Shown: one piece after another, positions 1-6,036 of the stretch
Layout: every line of letters starts with the position of its first letter
Position numbering within the stretch: position 1 is the stretch's first letter
Origin: an uncultured Clostridia bacterium
GTDB lineage: Bacteria; Bacillota; Clostridia; Oscillospirales; Ruminococcaceae
Reading direction: 5' to 3'
Assembly: GCA_946563605.1 (NCBI GenBank)
Contig: CAMNVW010000089.1
Coordinates: forward strand, 1-6,162
DNA length: 6,162 nucleotides
Translations under genes and position numbers: made by a program
The notes under the pieces: model-generated
Seen by the model: only the letters and a program-made list of their open reading frames with translations
Database searches by the model: none
Told to the model about the DNA's origin: nothing

Positions 1-1
1 G

Positions 2-18
2 GCTGTCTCGCTGACAGC
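2..18. promoter_or_regulatory. Inverted repeat at the predicted start point of the leftward promoter
   Basis: GCTGTC (2-7) and GACAGC (13-18) form a perfect 6-bp inverted repeat around TCGCT. The predicted start of the leftward promoter (about 18) falls on its right edge. It could therefore be a repressor operator or a hairpin at the very 5' end of the transcript. No U-tract follows in either direction, so it is not a terminator. The symmetry is seen directly; the role is inferred. Confidence 0.45.
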
Positions 19-24
19 TCATAT

Positions 25-53
25 ATAATATCATGCCCTCAACCTTTTGTCAA
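25..53 (-). promoter_or_regulatory. Strong sigma-A-type promoter firing leftward out of the window
   Basis: Read on the minus strand, TTGACA (53-48) is followed by a 17-bp spacer and then TATTAT (30-25). The -35 is a perfect consensus, the spacer is optimal and the -10 differs from TATAAT at one base. Transcription would start near position 18 and leave the window, so the controlled gene is not visible. The terminator at 92-119 isolates this promoter from the gene at 129-431, so it begins a new transcription unit. A rightward role is unlikely because no gene reads in that direction before 582. Confidence 0.75.
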
Positions 54-84
54 CAGCTTTTTTCAAAAAAATTGCACTTTTTTG

Positions 85-119
85 AAAAAAGTTCAGAACG
101 CGCTTGCGCGCGTTCTGAA
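85..119 (-). terminator. Rho-independent terminator of the small membrane protein gene
   Basis: TTCAGAACGCGC (92-103) and GCGCGTTCTGAA (108-119) form a perfect 12-bp GC-rich stem with a 4-base loop. In the minus-strand transcript the stem is followed by AC and then six U (complement of the A-run at 85-90). It lies 9 bp past the stop codon at 129-131, as expected for the end of that leftward transcript. The T-run is only on the minus-strand side, so it is directional. Confidence 0.85.
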
Positions 120-128
120 TCTTCCGCA

Positions 129-431
129 TTATTTGGCTTTATCATGCGGTTTTTGGATGGATTGCTCCAATCTTTCTTCGATCCTTATTCGTGCTTCTTT
201 TTTCTCGATTGCCTCCGGTGATTCCTTCATTAAATAAAACGCCGCCAATCTTTTTACTTTTTCAATTGGAATAATTCCTTCTATGTAACATTCCTCTCCA
301 AAGCGAATCGCTCTCTCCTCCAGATTCTCCAGCATCTTTTTCTCCTTTCTGCCGAGCATCACTGCACAAACGGACGCTGTCAATACAATGATAACGACCC
401 ATATTATTTCCGCTGCCGTAATTCCCACCAC
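129..431 (-). CDS. Small single-pass membrane protein, LLH-type phage holin-like
   Basis: A protein of about 100 residues. Residues 8-27 form one hydrophobic membrane segment (EIIWVVIIVLTASVCAVMLG), followed by a basic RKEKK patch and a long, highly charged, helical C-terminal tail. The pattern of an N-terminal membrane helix, an 'Gly...EKVKRLAAFYL' stretch and a final 'IEERLEQSIQK' resembles phage holins of the LLH family (superfamily 6), which accumulate in the membrane and release endolysin. This is recognition by pattern, without alignment. The start is uncertain: no ATG is available at the 5' end. GTG codons at 431 and 428 overlap an SD-like AAAGGTGGT (435-427), which is better spaced for a rare ATT start at 422. 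It is the only gene on its transcript, with its own terminator, and it diverges from sleB. No other phage genes are visible, so it may be a domesticated or sporulation-associated small protein. Confidence 0.6.
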   Translation of the reverse strand: MVGITAAEIIWVVIIVLTASVCAVMLGRKEKKMLENLEERAIRFGEECYIEGIIPIEKVKRLAAFYLMKESPEAIEKKEARIRIEERLEQSIQKPHDKAK

Positions 432-512
432 CTTTTTGAAATCTGTTATTACAGTATGTCATTTCCCATTTTCTCGTTCATCCTCTTTTTAAAAAATAAA
501 ATTGCTTTCCGC

Positions 513-541
513 GGATAAATTCGCCAAAGACGGTAAAACTT
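513..541 (+). promoter_or_regulatory. Candidate forespore (sigma-F-like) promoter of sleB
   Basis: GGTAAAACTT (532-541) fits the Bacillus sigma-F -10 consensus GGNRANANTW at every fixed position. Fourteen bases upstream, GGATA (513-517) resembles the -35 GYWTA with one mismatch; the spacing is a base or two shorter than usual. The start would be near 548, leaving about 33 nt of leader before the ATG, with the RBS inside it. In Bacillus, sleB is made in the forespore under sigma-G, whose promoters overlap those of sigma-F in sequence; no sigma-G-type CATNNTA box is seen here. The match is to a short, loose motif, so it is suggestive only. Confidence 0.4.
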
Positions 542-568
542 ATTTTTGTACACATCAAAAATCCTGTT

Positions 569-576
569 AAGGAGAG
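569..576 (+). promoter_or_regulatory. Ribosome binding site fixing the sleB start
   Basis: AAGGAGAG lies 5 bp before the ATG at 582, an ideal Firmicute Shine-Dalgarno. It rules out the in-frame TTG at 546, which would place the RBS inside the coding sequence and put a charged 12-residue extension before the signal anchor. Confidence 0.9.
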
Positions 577-581
577 ATACT

Positions 582-1310
582 ATGATTTCCAGAGAACAAA
601 CCCCAAACCTGATAAAACTAGCTGCGCTGATGCTCATCAACCTTTGCATCGTAGGCTTTGCCTTTTATCAGCCGCCTGCTTCCTCGATGACCTCCGCCGA
701 AACCGACCCTTCTGCGATAGATGTCATTTCCCAGTATGGCTCGCAGAGCAGCGAAGTTACAAAAATCCAAACCCGCCTAAAATCGTGGGGATATTTTACC
801 GGATCTGTCACCGGATATTACGGAGACCAGACAACCGAGGCGGTCAAAAAATTTCAAAAGCAGCACGGATTGGAACAAACCGGCGTTGCTGATGCAAAGA
901 CGTTGGAACTGATCGGACTACCGTCCGGCTCCTCCGGTTCGTCCACTTCTTCGGTGTCCGATTCTGACGTCCAGCTTCTTGCGCGCATTATTTCTGCTGA
1001 AGCCCGCGGCGAACCTTATATCGGTCAGGTTGCTGTCGGTGCGGTCGTCCTCAACCGCGTGGAGTCATCCTCCTTCCCCGACAGTATTTCCGGCGTTGTT
1101 TATCAGCCAGGTGCTTTCACTGCCATCACAGACGGACAGATCAACGCCGCTGTCACCGATTCCGCCAAACGTGCCGCACGCGAAGCTCTCACCGGCTCCG
1201 ACCCCACCGGCGGTGCTCTCTACTATTATAACCCCGATAAGACCTCCAACCGCTGGATCCGCAGCCGTCCGGTCATCACCCGCATTGGTAAACATCTTTT
1301 CTGTTCCTAA
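582..1310 (+). CDS. sleB: Spore cortex-lytic enzyme SleB
   Basis: A 242-residue protein that degrades spore cortex peptidoglycan during germination; SleB proteins are lytic transglycosylases acting at muramic-delta-lactam-containing glycan. Residues 10-30 form a hydrophobic signal peptide or anchor for export from the forespore. Residues about 54-113 are a PG_binding_1 domain (VTKIQTRLKSWGYF, AVKKFQKQHGL). A Gly/Ser-rich linker (115-128) leads to the catalytic Hydrolase_2 domain (129-242). Its signature SAEARGEPYIGQVAVGAVVL (138-157) contains Glu140, at the position of the catalytic glutamate of Bacillus SleB. The C-terminus (YYYNP, then IGKHLFCS) is typical of the family. The length is close to that of Bacillus SleB once the signal is counted. 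The usual Bacillus partner ypeB does not follow; a terminator comes 9 bp after the stop. A related vegetative cell-wall hydrolase (CwlJ-like) is less likely because CwlJ lacks the PG-binding domain and signal. Confidence 0.93.
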   Translation: MISREQTPNLIKLAALMLINLCIVGFAFYQPPASSMTSAETDPSAIDVISQYGSQSSEVTKIQTRLKSWGYFTGSVTGYYGDQTTEAVKKFQKQHGLEQTGVADAKTLELIGLPSGSSGSSTSSVSDSDVQLLARIISAEARGEPYIGQVAVGAVVLNRVESSSFPDSISGVVYQPGAFTAITDGQINAAVTDSAKRAAREALTGSDPTGGALYYYNPDKTSNRWIRSRPVITRIGKHLFCS

Positions 1311-1319
1311 TAAAAACAA

Positions 1320-1368
1320 AAAAATTCCTGTGTATCCTCTTCTTAAAAGTAGATACACAGGAATTTTT
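1320..1368. terminator. Bidirectional rho-independent terminator between convergent genes
   Basis: Positions 1320-1336 and 1352-1368 are perfectly complementary over 17 bp (core TTCCTGTGTATC / GATACACAGGAA) around a 15-base loop. The plus-strand exit is a T-rich run (1364-1376) and the minus-strand exit is the complement of the A-rich run at 1312-1324. It therefore serves both sleB, ending at 1310, and the leftward operon, whose last stop is at 1402-1404. Confidence 0.9.
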
Positions 1369-1401
1369 CTTTTTTATCTTCTTTAGATATGTCCTTAATT
1401 T

Positions 1402-2901
1402 TCACGAAAACGGTTCGCCGCAAAACATCTTTTCCGCCTCTTCCCGATTGATATCGCGGATATGATGCGTTTTCCGTCCTTCGGAATAAGAAAAAATATA
1501 GAGGTCGCAGTTGCCCTTTCGCATTTGGAAAAGACTTTGCGTGCGCTTGATTTTTGCAATCCGTTCTGGACGGATGATGACTTGATGAAGCGAAAACCCT
1601 TTTGAATAGCGCAAGGTGTAGCATCCTTTTTCATAGGAAATGCCCGCTGTGTTCAGGTCGATGATTTTCACCGATAATAACCAGACCAGCGGAATGGTTG
1701 TCATAAATGTCACCCACGCAATCAATTCGGTCCAGTTCGGCAGAAAATAACACAGCACCGCCCTTGTAATCCATGCCGCTGCCAGCAGCGCCACAGACCG
1801 CCAGGTATACCGGTAAAGGGAACGGATGCGGCTGGGTTTAATCTGCCTTGCGGATAGATGATATTCCGGCAATAACAGCTGTAAGCTGCGCTCTAATTTC
1901 TTTTTGCGCACACATGGAATCAGCGCCGATACATCATCCTTAAATTTTCCGTAGCCTACTGTCGATAAAAAGATGGAGTATACCCCCAAAATGCAGGTCA
2001 ACAGCGACCGCTGAATGTCCAGATAACCGATCTTCTCTACATCTATACGGTAGGAACGCTTTGTCATCAACCCTGCGTTGATTTTCAAAAGATTTTTCCG
2101 GCGCAGTACATGAAAATTTGCGTGCCGGAAAAGGCTCGCGATAAAAGCGCATAAATACCCAAACACCATAATACAGGCAAGCGCAAATGCCGCAGGCGGC
2201 ACACCGAATGCCAGCGTGCGCGCCACATTTTCGAATGTACCATAAATCATCGCCGAAAACTGCTGTCCCAAAATGTTACCGACCTCCGTAATAAAAGTAG
2301 AGATCAGCAGCACGCCCGCAAAGGAGTTTGACGTGATCATCGCCAGCAGAAAAACATATCTGCTTTTGGGCTTGTACTCTCTCGTAGGCGTCTGCGGCGT
2401 TATCTCCTGCGGAGTTTGTAAGATTTGGATGATCTGTTCACTGTCGTCCTTTTTGAGCATCATCAAAAGGTCTGCGCTTTGCAGATTCCCCCCGGGCGTG
2501 TCCACGCGCAGGTAGACCGCGCCAAATATACGGATGCGCAGCGGCGCTACCACCGATACGCAGCAGTATCGCGAGGAGGGCAGAAAGGTTGTTTCCCGAT
2601 GGAAAACACCACGCTTGACTAAAAGCCCGTTCTCCGACACCTCCACTGTAAAGGTCACCCACAGCAGGACGCCCAGCGATAAAAATGCCAATAAAATGAA
2701 AATATCCATCCATGCACCGCGCACCCAACTTGAAAGATTCACCGCCAGCTGAAAGCCCTTGGTAAAGGAAAAGCTGTTGATGAGTACATAATATAAACCG
2801 CGCAGCACAGGGATCAGCAGAATGAATAAATACCGCCACAGGTTGCTCAGGATGTACAGCGGATGAGGACGGAAACGTTTAATGGTCGTTGCCTGTTCCA
2901 T
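1402..2901 (-). CDS. YdbT-like membrane protein with repeated bacterial PH (bPH_2) domains
   Basis: A 499-residue membrane protein. It alternates pairs of hydrophobic segments (about 21-42, 65-84, 183-207, 232-258, 366-384, 391-410) with three bPH_2/DUF304-type domains: about 85-165 (VSENGLLVKRGVFHRETTFLP), 262-345 (LLKINAGLMTKRSYRIDVEKI) and 414-495, the last more degenerate. Size, architecture and position directly behind a small PH-domain protein match Bacillus subtilis YdbT of the ydbST operon. There the operon is controlled by sigma-W and linked to intrinsic resistance against peptide antibiotics; the biochemical activity is not known. The start is placed at the ATG at 2901, where GGAGG (2912-2908) lies 6 bp upstream, rather than at the GTG at 2934, which has no RBS. 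The gene overlaps the upstream ydbS-like gene by 23 bp, implying translational coupling. A sigma-W promoter is not visible here. Confidence 0.82.
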   Translation of the reverse strand: MEQATTIKRFRPHPLYILSNLWRYLFILLIPVLRGLYYVLINSFSFTKGFQLAVNLSSWVRGAWMDIFILLAFLSLGVLLWVTFTVEVSENGLLVKRGVFHRETTFLPSSRYCCVSVVAPLRIRIFGAVYLRVDTPGGNLQSADLLMMLKKDDSEQIIQILQTPQEITPQTPTREYKPKSRYVFLLAMITSNSFAGVLLISTFITEVGNILGQQFSAMIYGTFENVARTLAFGVPPAAFALACIMVFGYLCAFIASLFRHANFHVLRRKNLLKINAGLMTKRSYRIDVEKIGYLDIQRSLLTCILGVYSIFLSTVGYGKFKDDVSALIPCVRKKKLERSLQLLLPEYHLSARQIKPSRIRSLYRYTWRSVALLAAAWITRAVLCYFLPNWTELIAWVTFMTTIPLVWLLSVKIIDLNTAGISYEKGCYTLRYSKGFSLHQVIIRPERIAKIKRTQSLFQMRKGNCDLYIFSYSEGRKTHHIRDINREEAEKMFCGEPFS

Positions 2902-3445
2902 TTTCCACCTCCATCTTTTTTCCCAGCTGTACACGCAATAAGCGTGCTTCCTCGTAGTTCAGGCAAGGGAGCCGCACCACGCCGCCGGCGGCATATAACC
3001 GCAATGTTGCCAGCCGCAGCAACTTTTGCAGCGGCGTCTGGCTCAAGGTTGTGTATTGCAGATTGCGGATGTATACGGCATCCATCCGATTGTAAACAAC
3101 GCCGCGGCTCACCCTCACCATCCTTTCGCTGACCGAATAACGATAAAAACGATAGTGCATCGGGCAATAGACAAAGCAGAGCAGCAAAAATAACGACACC
3201 CATACAAAGGTCCATAAAGTAAACAGCTTTGCCGCTGTGAAAAAGAAAAATCCTCCCACAACTGCCGGAGCAATGCAAAGCAGCAATAATCGGATCCTCC
3301 AATAAGTCAACGCTCTTTCCGGAAGTACATTTCCTTGCAGCACATTGCCCAGCAACGAATTTTCAGACTGCGCACTGTCTGCCTGCATTTTGCCGGACTG
3401 TGCTTTGCCTTTGTGTTTTTTTCCTCTCAAATGCCATCCTGCCAA
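2879..3445 (-). CDS. YdbS-like PH (bPH_2) domain membrane protein
   Basis: A 188-residue protein: a polar N-terminal extension (about 1-45, rich in Lys, Gln, Ser, Asn), two membrane segments (about 51-71 and 75-95) and one bPH_2 domain (about 97-175; YSVSERMVRVSRGVVYNRMD, then YIRNLQYTTLSQTPLQKLL). This matches B. subtilis YdbS, which is about 160 residues, so the N-terminus here is some 30 residues longer. The start is read as TTG at 3445, with a GTGAGGT Shine-Dalgarno 3 bp upstream. Met20 (3388) is an alternative, but I see no RBS before it. It follows tex by 61 bp and overlaps the ydbT-like gene by 23 bp, so all three are probably co-transcribed. By analogy the pair acts as a membrane complex in envelope or antimicrobial-peptide resistance; this is inferred from the family. 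Confidence 0.8.
   Translation of the reverse strand: MAGWHLRGKKHKGKAQSGKMQADSAQSENSLLGNVLQGNVLPERALTYWRIRLLLLCIAPAVVGGFFFFTAAKLFTLWTFVWVSLFLLLCFVYCPMHYRFYRYSVSERMVRVSRGVVYNRMDAVYIRNLQYTTLSQTPLQKLLRLATLRLYAAGGVVRLPCLNYEEARLLRVQLGKKMEVENGTGNDH
2905..2912 (-). promoter_or_regulatory. Ribosome binding site of the ydbT-like gene, inside the ydbS-like gene
   Basis: GGAGGTGG on the minus strand precedes the ATG at 2901. It sits within the last codons of the upstream gene, so the two genes are likely translationally coupled. It also decides the start against the upstream in-frame GTG at 2934. Confidence 0.85.
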
Positions 3446-3506
3446 TCGACCTCACCAACCTTTCCTATATGTTGGAGAAAAACTCCATCATACCTCTGCC
3501 CTTTTG
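3446..3506. other. Intergenic gap between tex and the ydbS-like gene
   Basis: 61 bp. It contains the ydbS-like RBS and a small perfect 5-bp hairpin, TGGAG (3473-3477) and CTCCA (3483-3487), around five A/T bases. No U-tract follows the hairpin, so it does not look like a terminator. I see no consensus promoter, so read-through from tex is the simplest view, but a weak or stress sigma-factor promoter cannot be excluded. Confidence 0.5.
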
Positions 3507-5693
3507 TTATCTGCTTTTCTCCTCAAGCCCCTTCATGGTCAGGGAGATTCTCTTTCTCTTCAAATCAACATCAAGCACCTTGACCTTGACAATATCGCCT
3601 ACCTTCAGCACCTCCGAAGGATGCTTGATGTAACGGTCGCATATCTGCGAGATATGTACTAGACCATCCTCATGCACCGCAATATCTACAAACGCGCCAA
3701 AATCGGTCACGTTGCGGACAGTACCGGTCAGAACCATCTCCGGTTTGAGGTCGCTTAACTCCATGACATCGGTGCGCAGGAGCGGCTTCGGCAGCTCATC
3801 TCGAGGGTCGCGACCAGGCTTCACCAGCTCGCTGATCATATCCATTAAGGTTGGCTCACCCACACCGATGCGGTCAGCAACCTGTCCCCATGTGCCCAGC
3901 GCCGCCGCACGTTTTGGCAGCTGTGCAATCTCTGTCCCCAAAACATCCTCCAAACAATAGCCGCATAATGTCAGCAGCTTTTTCGCCGCCTCATAGCTCT
4001 CTGGATGTACGCCGGTGTGGTCGAGCGGATTTTCACTTTCCGGCACACGCAAAAATCCTGCACATTGTTCAAATGCCTTTTTGCCGAGCTTCGGCACCTT
4101 CATCAGTTCATTGCGTTTTGTAAAGGAACCATTTTCCTCGCGGTATGTCACAATGTTTTTGGCGACAGATGCGTTGACGCCCGCTACATAAGAAAGAAGA
4201 GACTGGCTTGCCGTGTTGAGGTCTACTCCCACCTTGTTAACGCAGTCCTCCACGACGCCGCCTAATGCCGCGTCCATTTCTTTTGGCGGCATATCGTGCT
4301 GATACTGACCGACGCCGATTGCCTTCGGGTCGATTTTCACAAGCTCCGCCAATGGATCCTGTAACCGTCTTGCGATGGAAACCGCACTGCGCAAAGATAC
4401 GTCAAACTGCGGAAATTCCTGCGCACCCAATTTTGACGCCGAATAAACCGAAGCACCTGCTTCACTGACTACCATGTAAGAAACCTTGTTCGATACCTGC
4501 CGGTTTATCTCTGCCAACAGCTCGGATACAAAAATCTCCGACTCCTTGCTCGCCGTACCATTGCCGATAGCGATGACCGTCACGCCGTATTTTTTGATAA
4601 GCCGGCTCAGCGTTTCCTTTGCCTGTTCTGTTTTGCTCTGCGGCGGAGTCGGATAAACTACAGTTGTCTCCAACACCTTTCCTGTCTCATCCACCACCGC
4701 GATTTTGCAGCCGGTGCGGTATGCAGGGTCGAAACCCATCGTCACTGCTCCCTTGACCGGCGGCTGCATCAGCAGATGTTTGAGATTTTCCGAAAAGACC
4801 CCGATTGCCTGCGAGCAGGCTTTCTCGGTCAGCTGTGCGCGCAGCTCCCGTTCGAGCGATGGGAAGAGCAACCGCTTGTAACTATCCTGACAAACCTCCA
4901 GCAGCAGCTGCCCGAATGGGGAATTTTTGTGGATGACCCTCTGCGCAATCATCTGTACGCACTGTTCGTGGTCTGCCTCTAAAGTCACCTTTAAAGCATC
5001 CTCACGTTCTCCGCGGTCGATTGCAAGCACGCGATGCGGCGCAATCTTCCGCACTGACTCGCTGTATTCTGAATACATATCGTATATTTGATTTTCTATT
5101 GTACTTTTTGTTGTCGAAATTTGAGCATTTTTCTGAAGATATTCTCTTAATTGACTGCGGATTTCCGCAGAATCACTGATTTCCTCCGCAAGGATATCCT
5201 GTGCTCCTGTAAGCGCTGTCTGAATATCCTCAACGCCTTTTTGCGCGTCAACGTACTTTTGCGCCTCCGTTTCCAGATTGCCGCCTGCACGCTGTAAACG
5301 GATAAATTCCGCAAGCCCTTCCAATCCTTTTTCCTTTGCCATCGAAGCACGGGTCTTGCGCTTTTGCTTGTATGGACGGTACAGATCCTCCACCTCGGAG
5401 AGCATCTTTGCTTCTTCCAAAGCCAAGCGCATCTCTCTCATCTGCTTTTCATCCAGTTTGCCGCTCGCTTCGATCAGCGCCGTTACCTCCTGCTTGCGCT
5501 TTTCCAAACTGCGCAGATAACTCAGCCGCTCCTCCAAAGCATGCAAAGCAGTGTCATCCAATCCGCCTGTCACCTCTTTGCGGTAACGCGCGATAAACGG
5601 AATGGTGTTTCCCTCATCCATCAGCTTGACAGCGCTTTCAATCTGTCCTTTTGGAATAGAAAGCTCTTTCGCAAGCGTTTGCAAAATATCCAT
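3507..5693 (-). CDS. tex: Tex family RNA-binding transcription accessory protein
   Basis: A 728-residue cytoplasmic Tex protein (YhgF in E. coli, YdcI in B. subtilis), full length for the family. The helical Tex N-terminal region spans about 1-190 (IPFIARYRKEVTGGLDD at 31-47). A YqgF/RuvC-like domain follows at about 315-450 (GFDPAYRTGCKIAVVDETGK at 320-339; GNGTASKESE at 378-387). Then come the SLRSAVSIARRLQDPLAELV and VGQYQHDM hallmarks (433-467), a helix-hairpin-helix region at about 478-560 (VGVDLNTAS, VPKLGKKAFEQCAGFLRV), and a C-terminal S1 domain at about 652-721 (GTVRNVTDFGAFVDI). Tex binds nucleic acid through S1 and is linked to transcription and RNA turnover and, in pathogens, to toxin expression and stress tolerance. 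The ATG at 5693 has AAAGGAAG (5710-5703) 9 bp upstream. It is the first gene of a leftward operon with ydbST-like genes; that pairing is unusual. Confidence 0.97.
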   Translation of the reverse strand: MDILQTLAKELSIPKGQIESAVKLMDEGNTIPFIARYRKEVTGGLDDTALHALEERLSYLRSLEKRKQEVTALIEASGKLDEKQMREMRLALEEAKMLSEVEDLYRPYKQKRKTRASMAKEKGLEGLAEFIRLQRAGGNLETEAQKYVDAQKGVEDIQTALTGAQDILAEEISDSAEIRSQLREYLQKNAQISTTKSTIENQIYDMYSEYSESVRKIAPHRVLAIDRGEREDALKVTLEADHEQCVQMIAQRVIHKNSPFGQLLLEVCQDSYKRLLFPSLERELRAQLTEKACSQAIGVFSENLKHLLMQPPVKGAVTMGFDPAYRTGCKIAVVDETGKVLETTVVYPTPPQSKTEQAKETLSRLIKKYGVTVIAIGNGTASKESEIFVSELLAEINRQVSNKVSYMVVSEAGASVYSASKLGAQEFPQFDVSLRSAVSIARRLQDPLAELVKIDPKAIGVGQYQHDMPPKEMDAALGGVVEDCVNKVGVDLNTASQSLLSYVAGVNASVAKNIVTYREENGSFTKRNELMKVPKLGKKAFEQCAGFLRVPESENPLDHTGVHPESYEAAKKLLTLCGYCLEDVLGTEIAQLPKRAAALGTWGQVADRIGVGEPTLMDMISELVKPGRDPRDELPKPLLRTDVMELSDLKPEMVLTGTVRNVTDFGAFVDIAVHEDGLVHISQICDRYIKHPSEVLKVGDIVKVKVLDVDLKRKRISLTMKGLEEKSR

Positions 5694-5729
5694 CTTTTAT
5701 TTCTTCCTTTCACATCTTCTTTTTCTTTC

Positions 5730-5759
5730 ACTATACCATATATTTGCACTGGATGAAAA
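5730..5759 (-). promoter_or_regulatory. Extended -10 sigma-A-type promoter of the tex operon
   Basis: On the minus strand TGGTATAGT provides an extended -10 (hexamer TATAGT, 5735-5730). TTTTCA (5759-5754) stands 18 bp upstream as a 4-of-6 match to the -35. The start would be near 5723, giving a leader of about 30 nt that contains the tex RBS (5710-5703). The strong -10 with TG compensates for the weak -35. Confidence 0.65.
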
Positions 5760-5760
5760 T

Positions 5761-5880
5761 AAAAATATGCAAATTTATTGTCCTGTTTGTTATATTATGA
5801 TAAGAATATACAAATCATAGAGCAACTTGAAAATACAGATTGTAATATTGTGTCGTAATATAAAAAACAAAAGTTTTCGC
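5761..5880. other. AT-rich intergenic sequence upstream of tex, no gene seen
   Basis: About 120 bp of strongly AT-rich DNA. I find no ORF with an RBS, no tRNA and no riboswitch-like conserved motif. Loose promoter-like hexamers are present on both strands, as expected by chance at this composition; none is convincing. It separates the tex promoter from the hairpin/repeat block. Confidence 0.5.
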
Positions 5881-5945
5881 CAGCCTTTTTCAAAAGGCTG
5901 CGGATTCCAAAGGCAGCGCCTTTGGTCGCTCGTCGCAACGAGCGA
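5881..5945. repeat. Cluster of three consecutive hairpins
   Basis: Three perfect inverted repeats follow one another with almost no spacing. They are CAGCCTTTT/AAAAGGCTG (5881-5889, 5892-5900; 2-base loop), CCAAAGGC/GCCTTTGG (5907-5914, 5918-5925; 3-base loop) and TCGCTCGT/ACGAGCGA (5926-5933, 5938-5945; loop CGCA). None is followed by a clean T-run, so they are not standard terminators. The style resembles dispersed hairpin-rich intergenic elements that I associate with Ruminococcaceae genomes; that is an impression. The last two stems overlap the start of the first 126-bp tandem unit. Confidence 0.75.
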
Positions 5946-6036
5946 AATACTCAAAAACAAATATAAAAATAAAAATCGTTCGGGGCAGGATGCTGTTTCG
6001 ATGCTGTGGTACGGCAGTACCCCAGCGCAAGCTGGC
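5911..6036. repeat. Tandem repeat unit 1 (126 bp)
   Basis: First of two adjacent 126-bp units. In order it holds a CTCGT/ACGAG stem, an A-rich stretch (5945-5975), a GC-richer part with GATGCTGT twice (5989-5996, 6000-6007), a GGTAC/GTACC stem (6008-6012, 6017-6021) and a CCAGC/GCTGG stem with a GCAA loop (6022-6035). Against unit 2 it differs at 2 of the 108 positions from 5929 onward and at 6 of the 18 positions from 5911 to 5928. Confidence 0.9.

Larger units (their letters stand above)
432..581. other. Divergent AT-rich intergenic region between the holin-like gene and sleB
   Basis: About 150 bp without a gene. It must hold the promoters of both divergent genes. On the plus side there is a sigma-F-like element (513-541) and the sleB RBS (569-576). 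On the minus side I see no convincing -35/-10 pair; TGTAAT on the minus strand near 450 is a possible -10 but lacks a matching -35. An 8-bp palindrome TCCGCGGA (508-515) overlaps the -35 region of the plus-strand candidate. Confidence 0.6.

Noticed and set aside
33..221. Plus-strand ORF opposite the holin-like gene
   Set aside because: It reads through the terminator hairpin and antisense to a better gene, with no RBS.
546..581. Upstream TTG start for SleB
   Set aside because: The strong RBS at 569-576 lies downstream of it and points to the ATG at 582.
2902..2934. Upstream GTG start for the YdbT-like protein
   Set aside because: The GGAGG at 2912-2908 is placed for the ATG at 2901, and no RBS precedes 2934.
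3473..3487. Hairpin between tex and the ydbS-like gene as a terminator
   Set aside because: The stem is only 5 bp and no U-run follows on the minus strand.
5778..5806. Rightward promoter (TTGTCC, 17 bp, TAAGAA)
   Set aside because: The -10 match is poor, the region is very AT-rich and there is no rightward gene to drive within the window.
5880..5900. Minus-strand terminator at the CAGCCTTTT hairpin
   Set aside because: The T-rich sequence begins several bases past the stem, interrupted by GCGAAAAC, and no leftward gene ends there.
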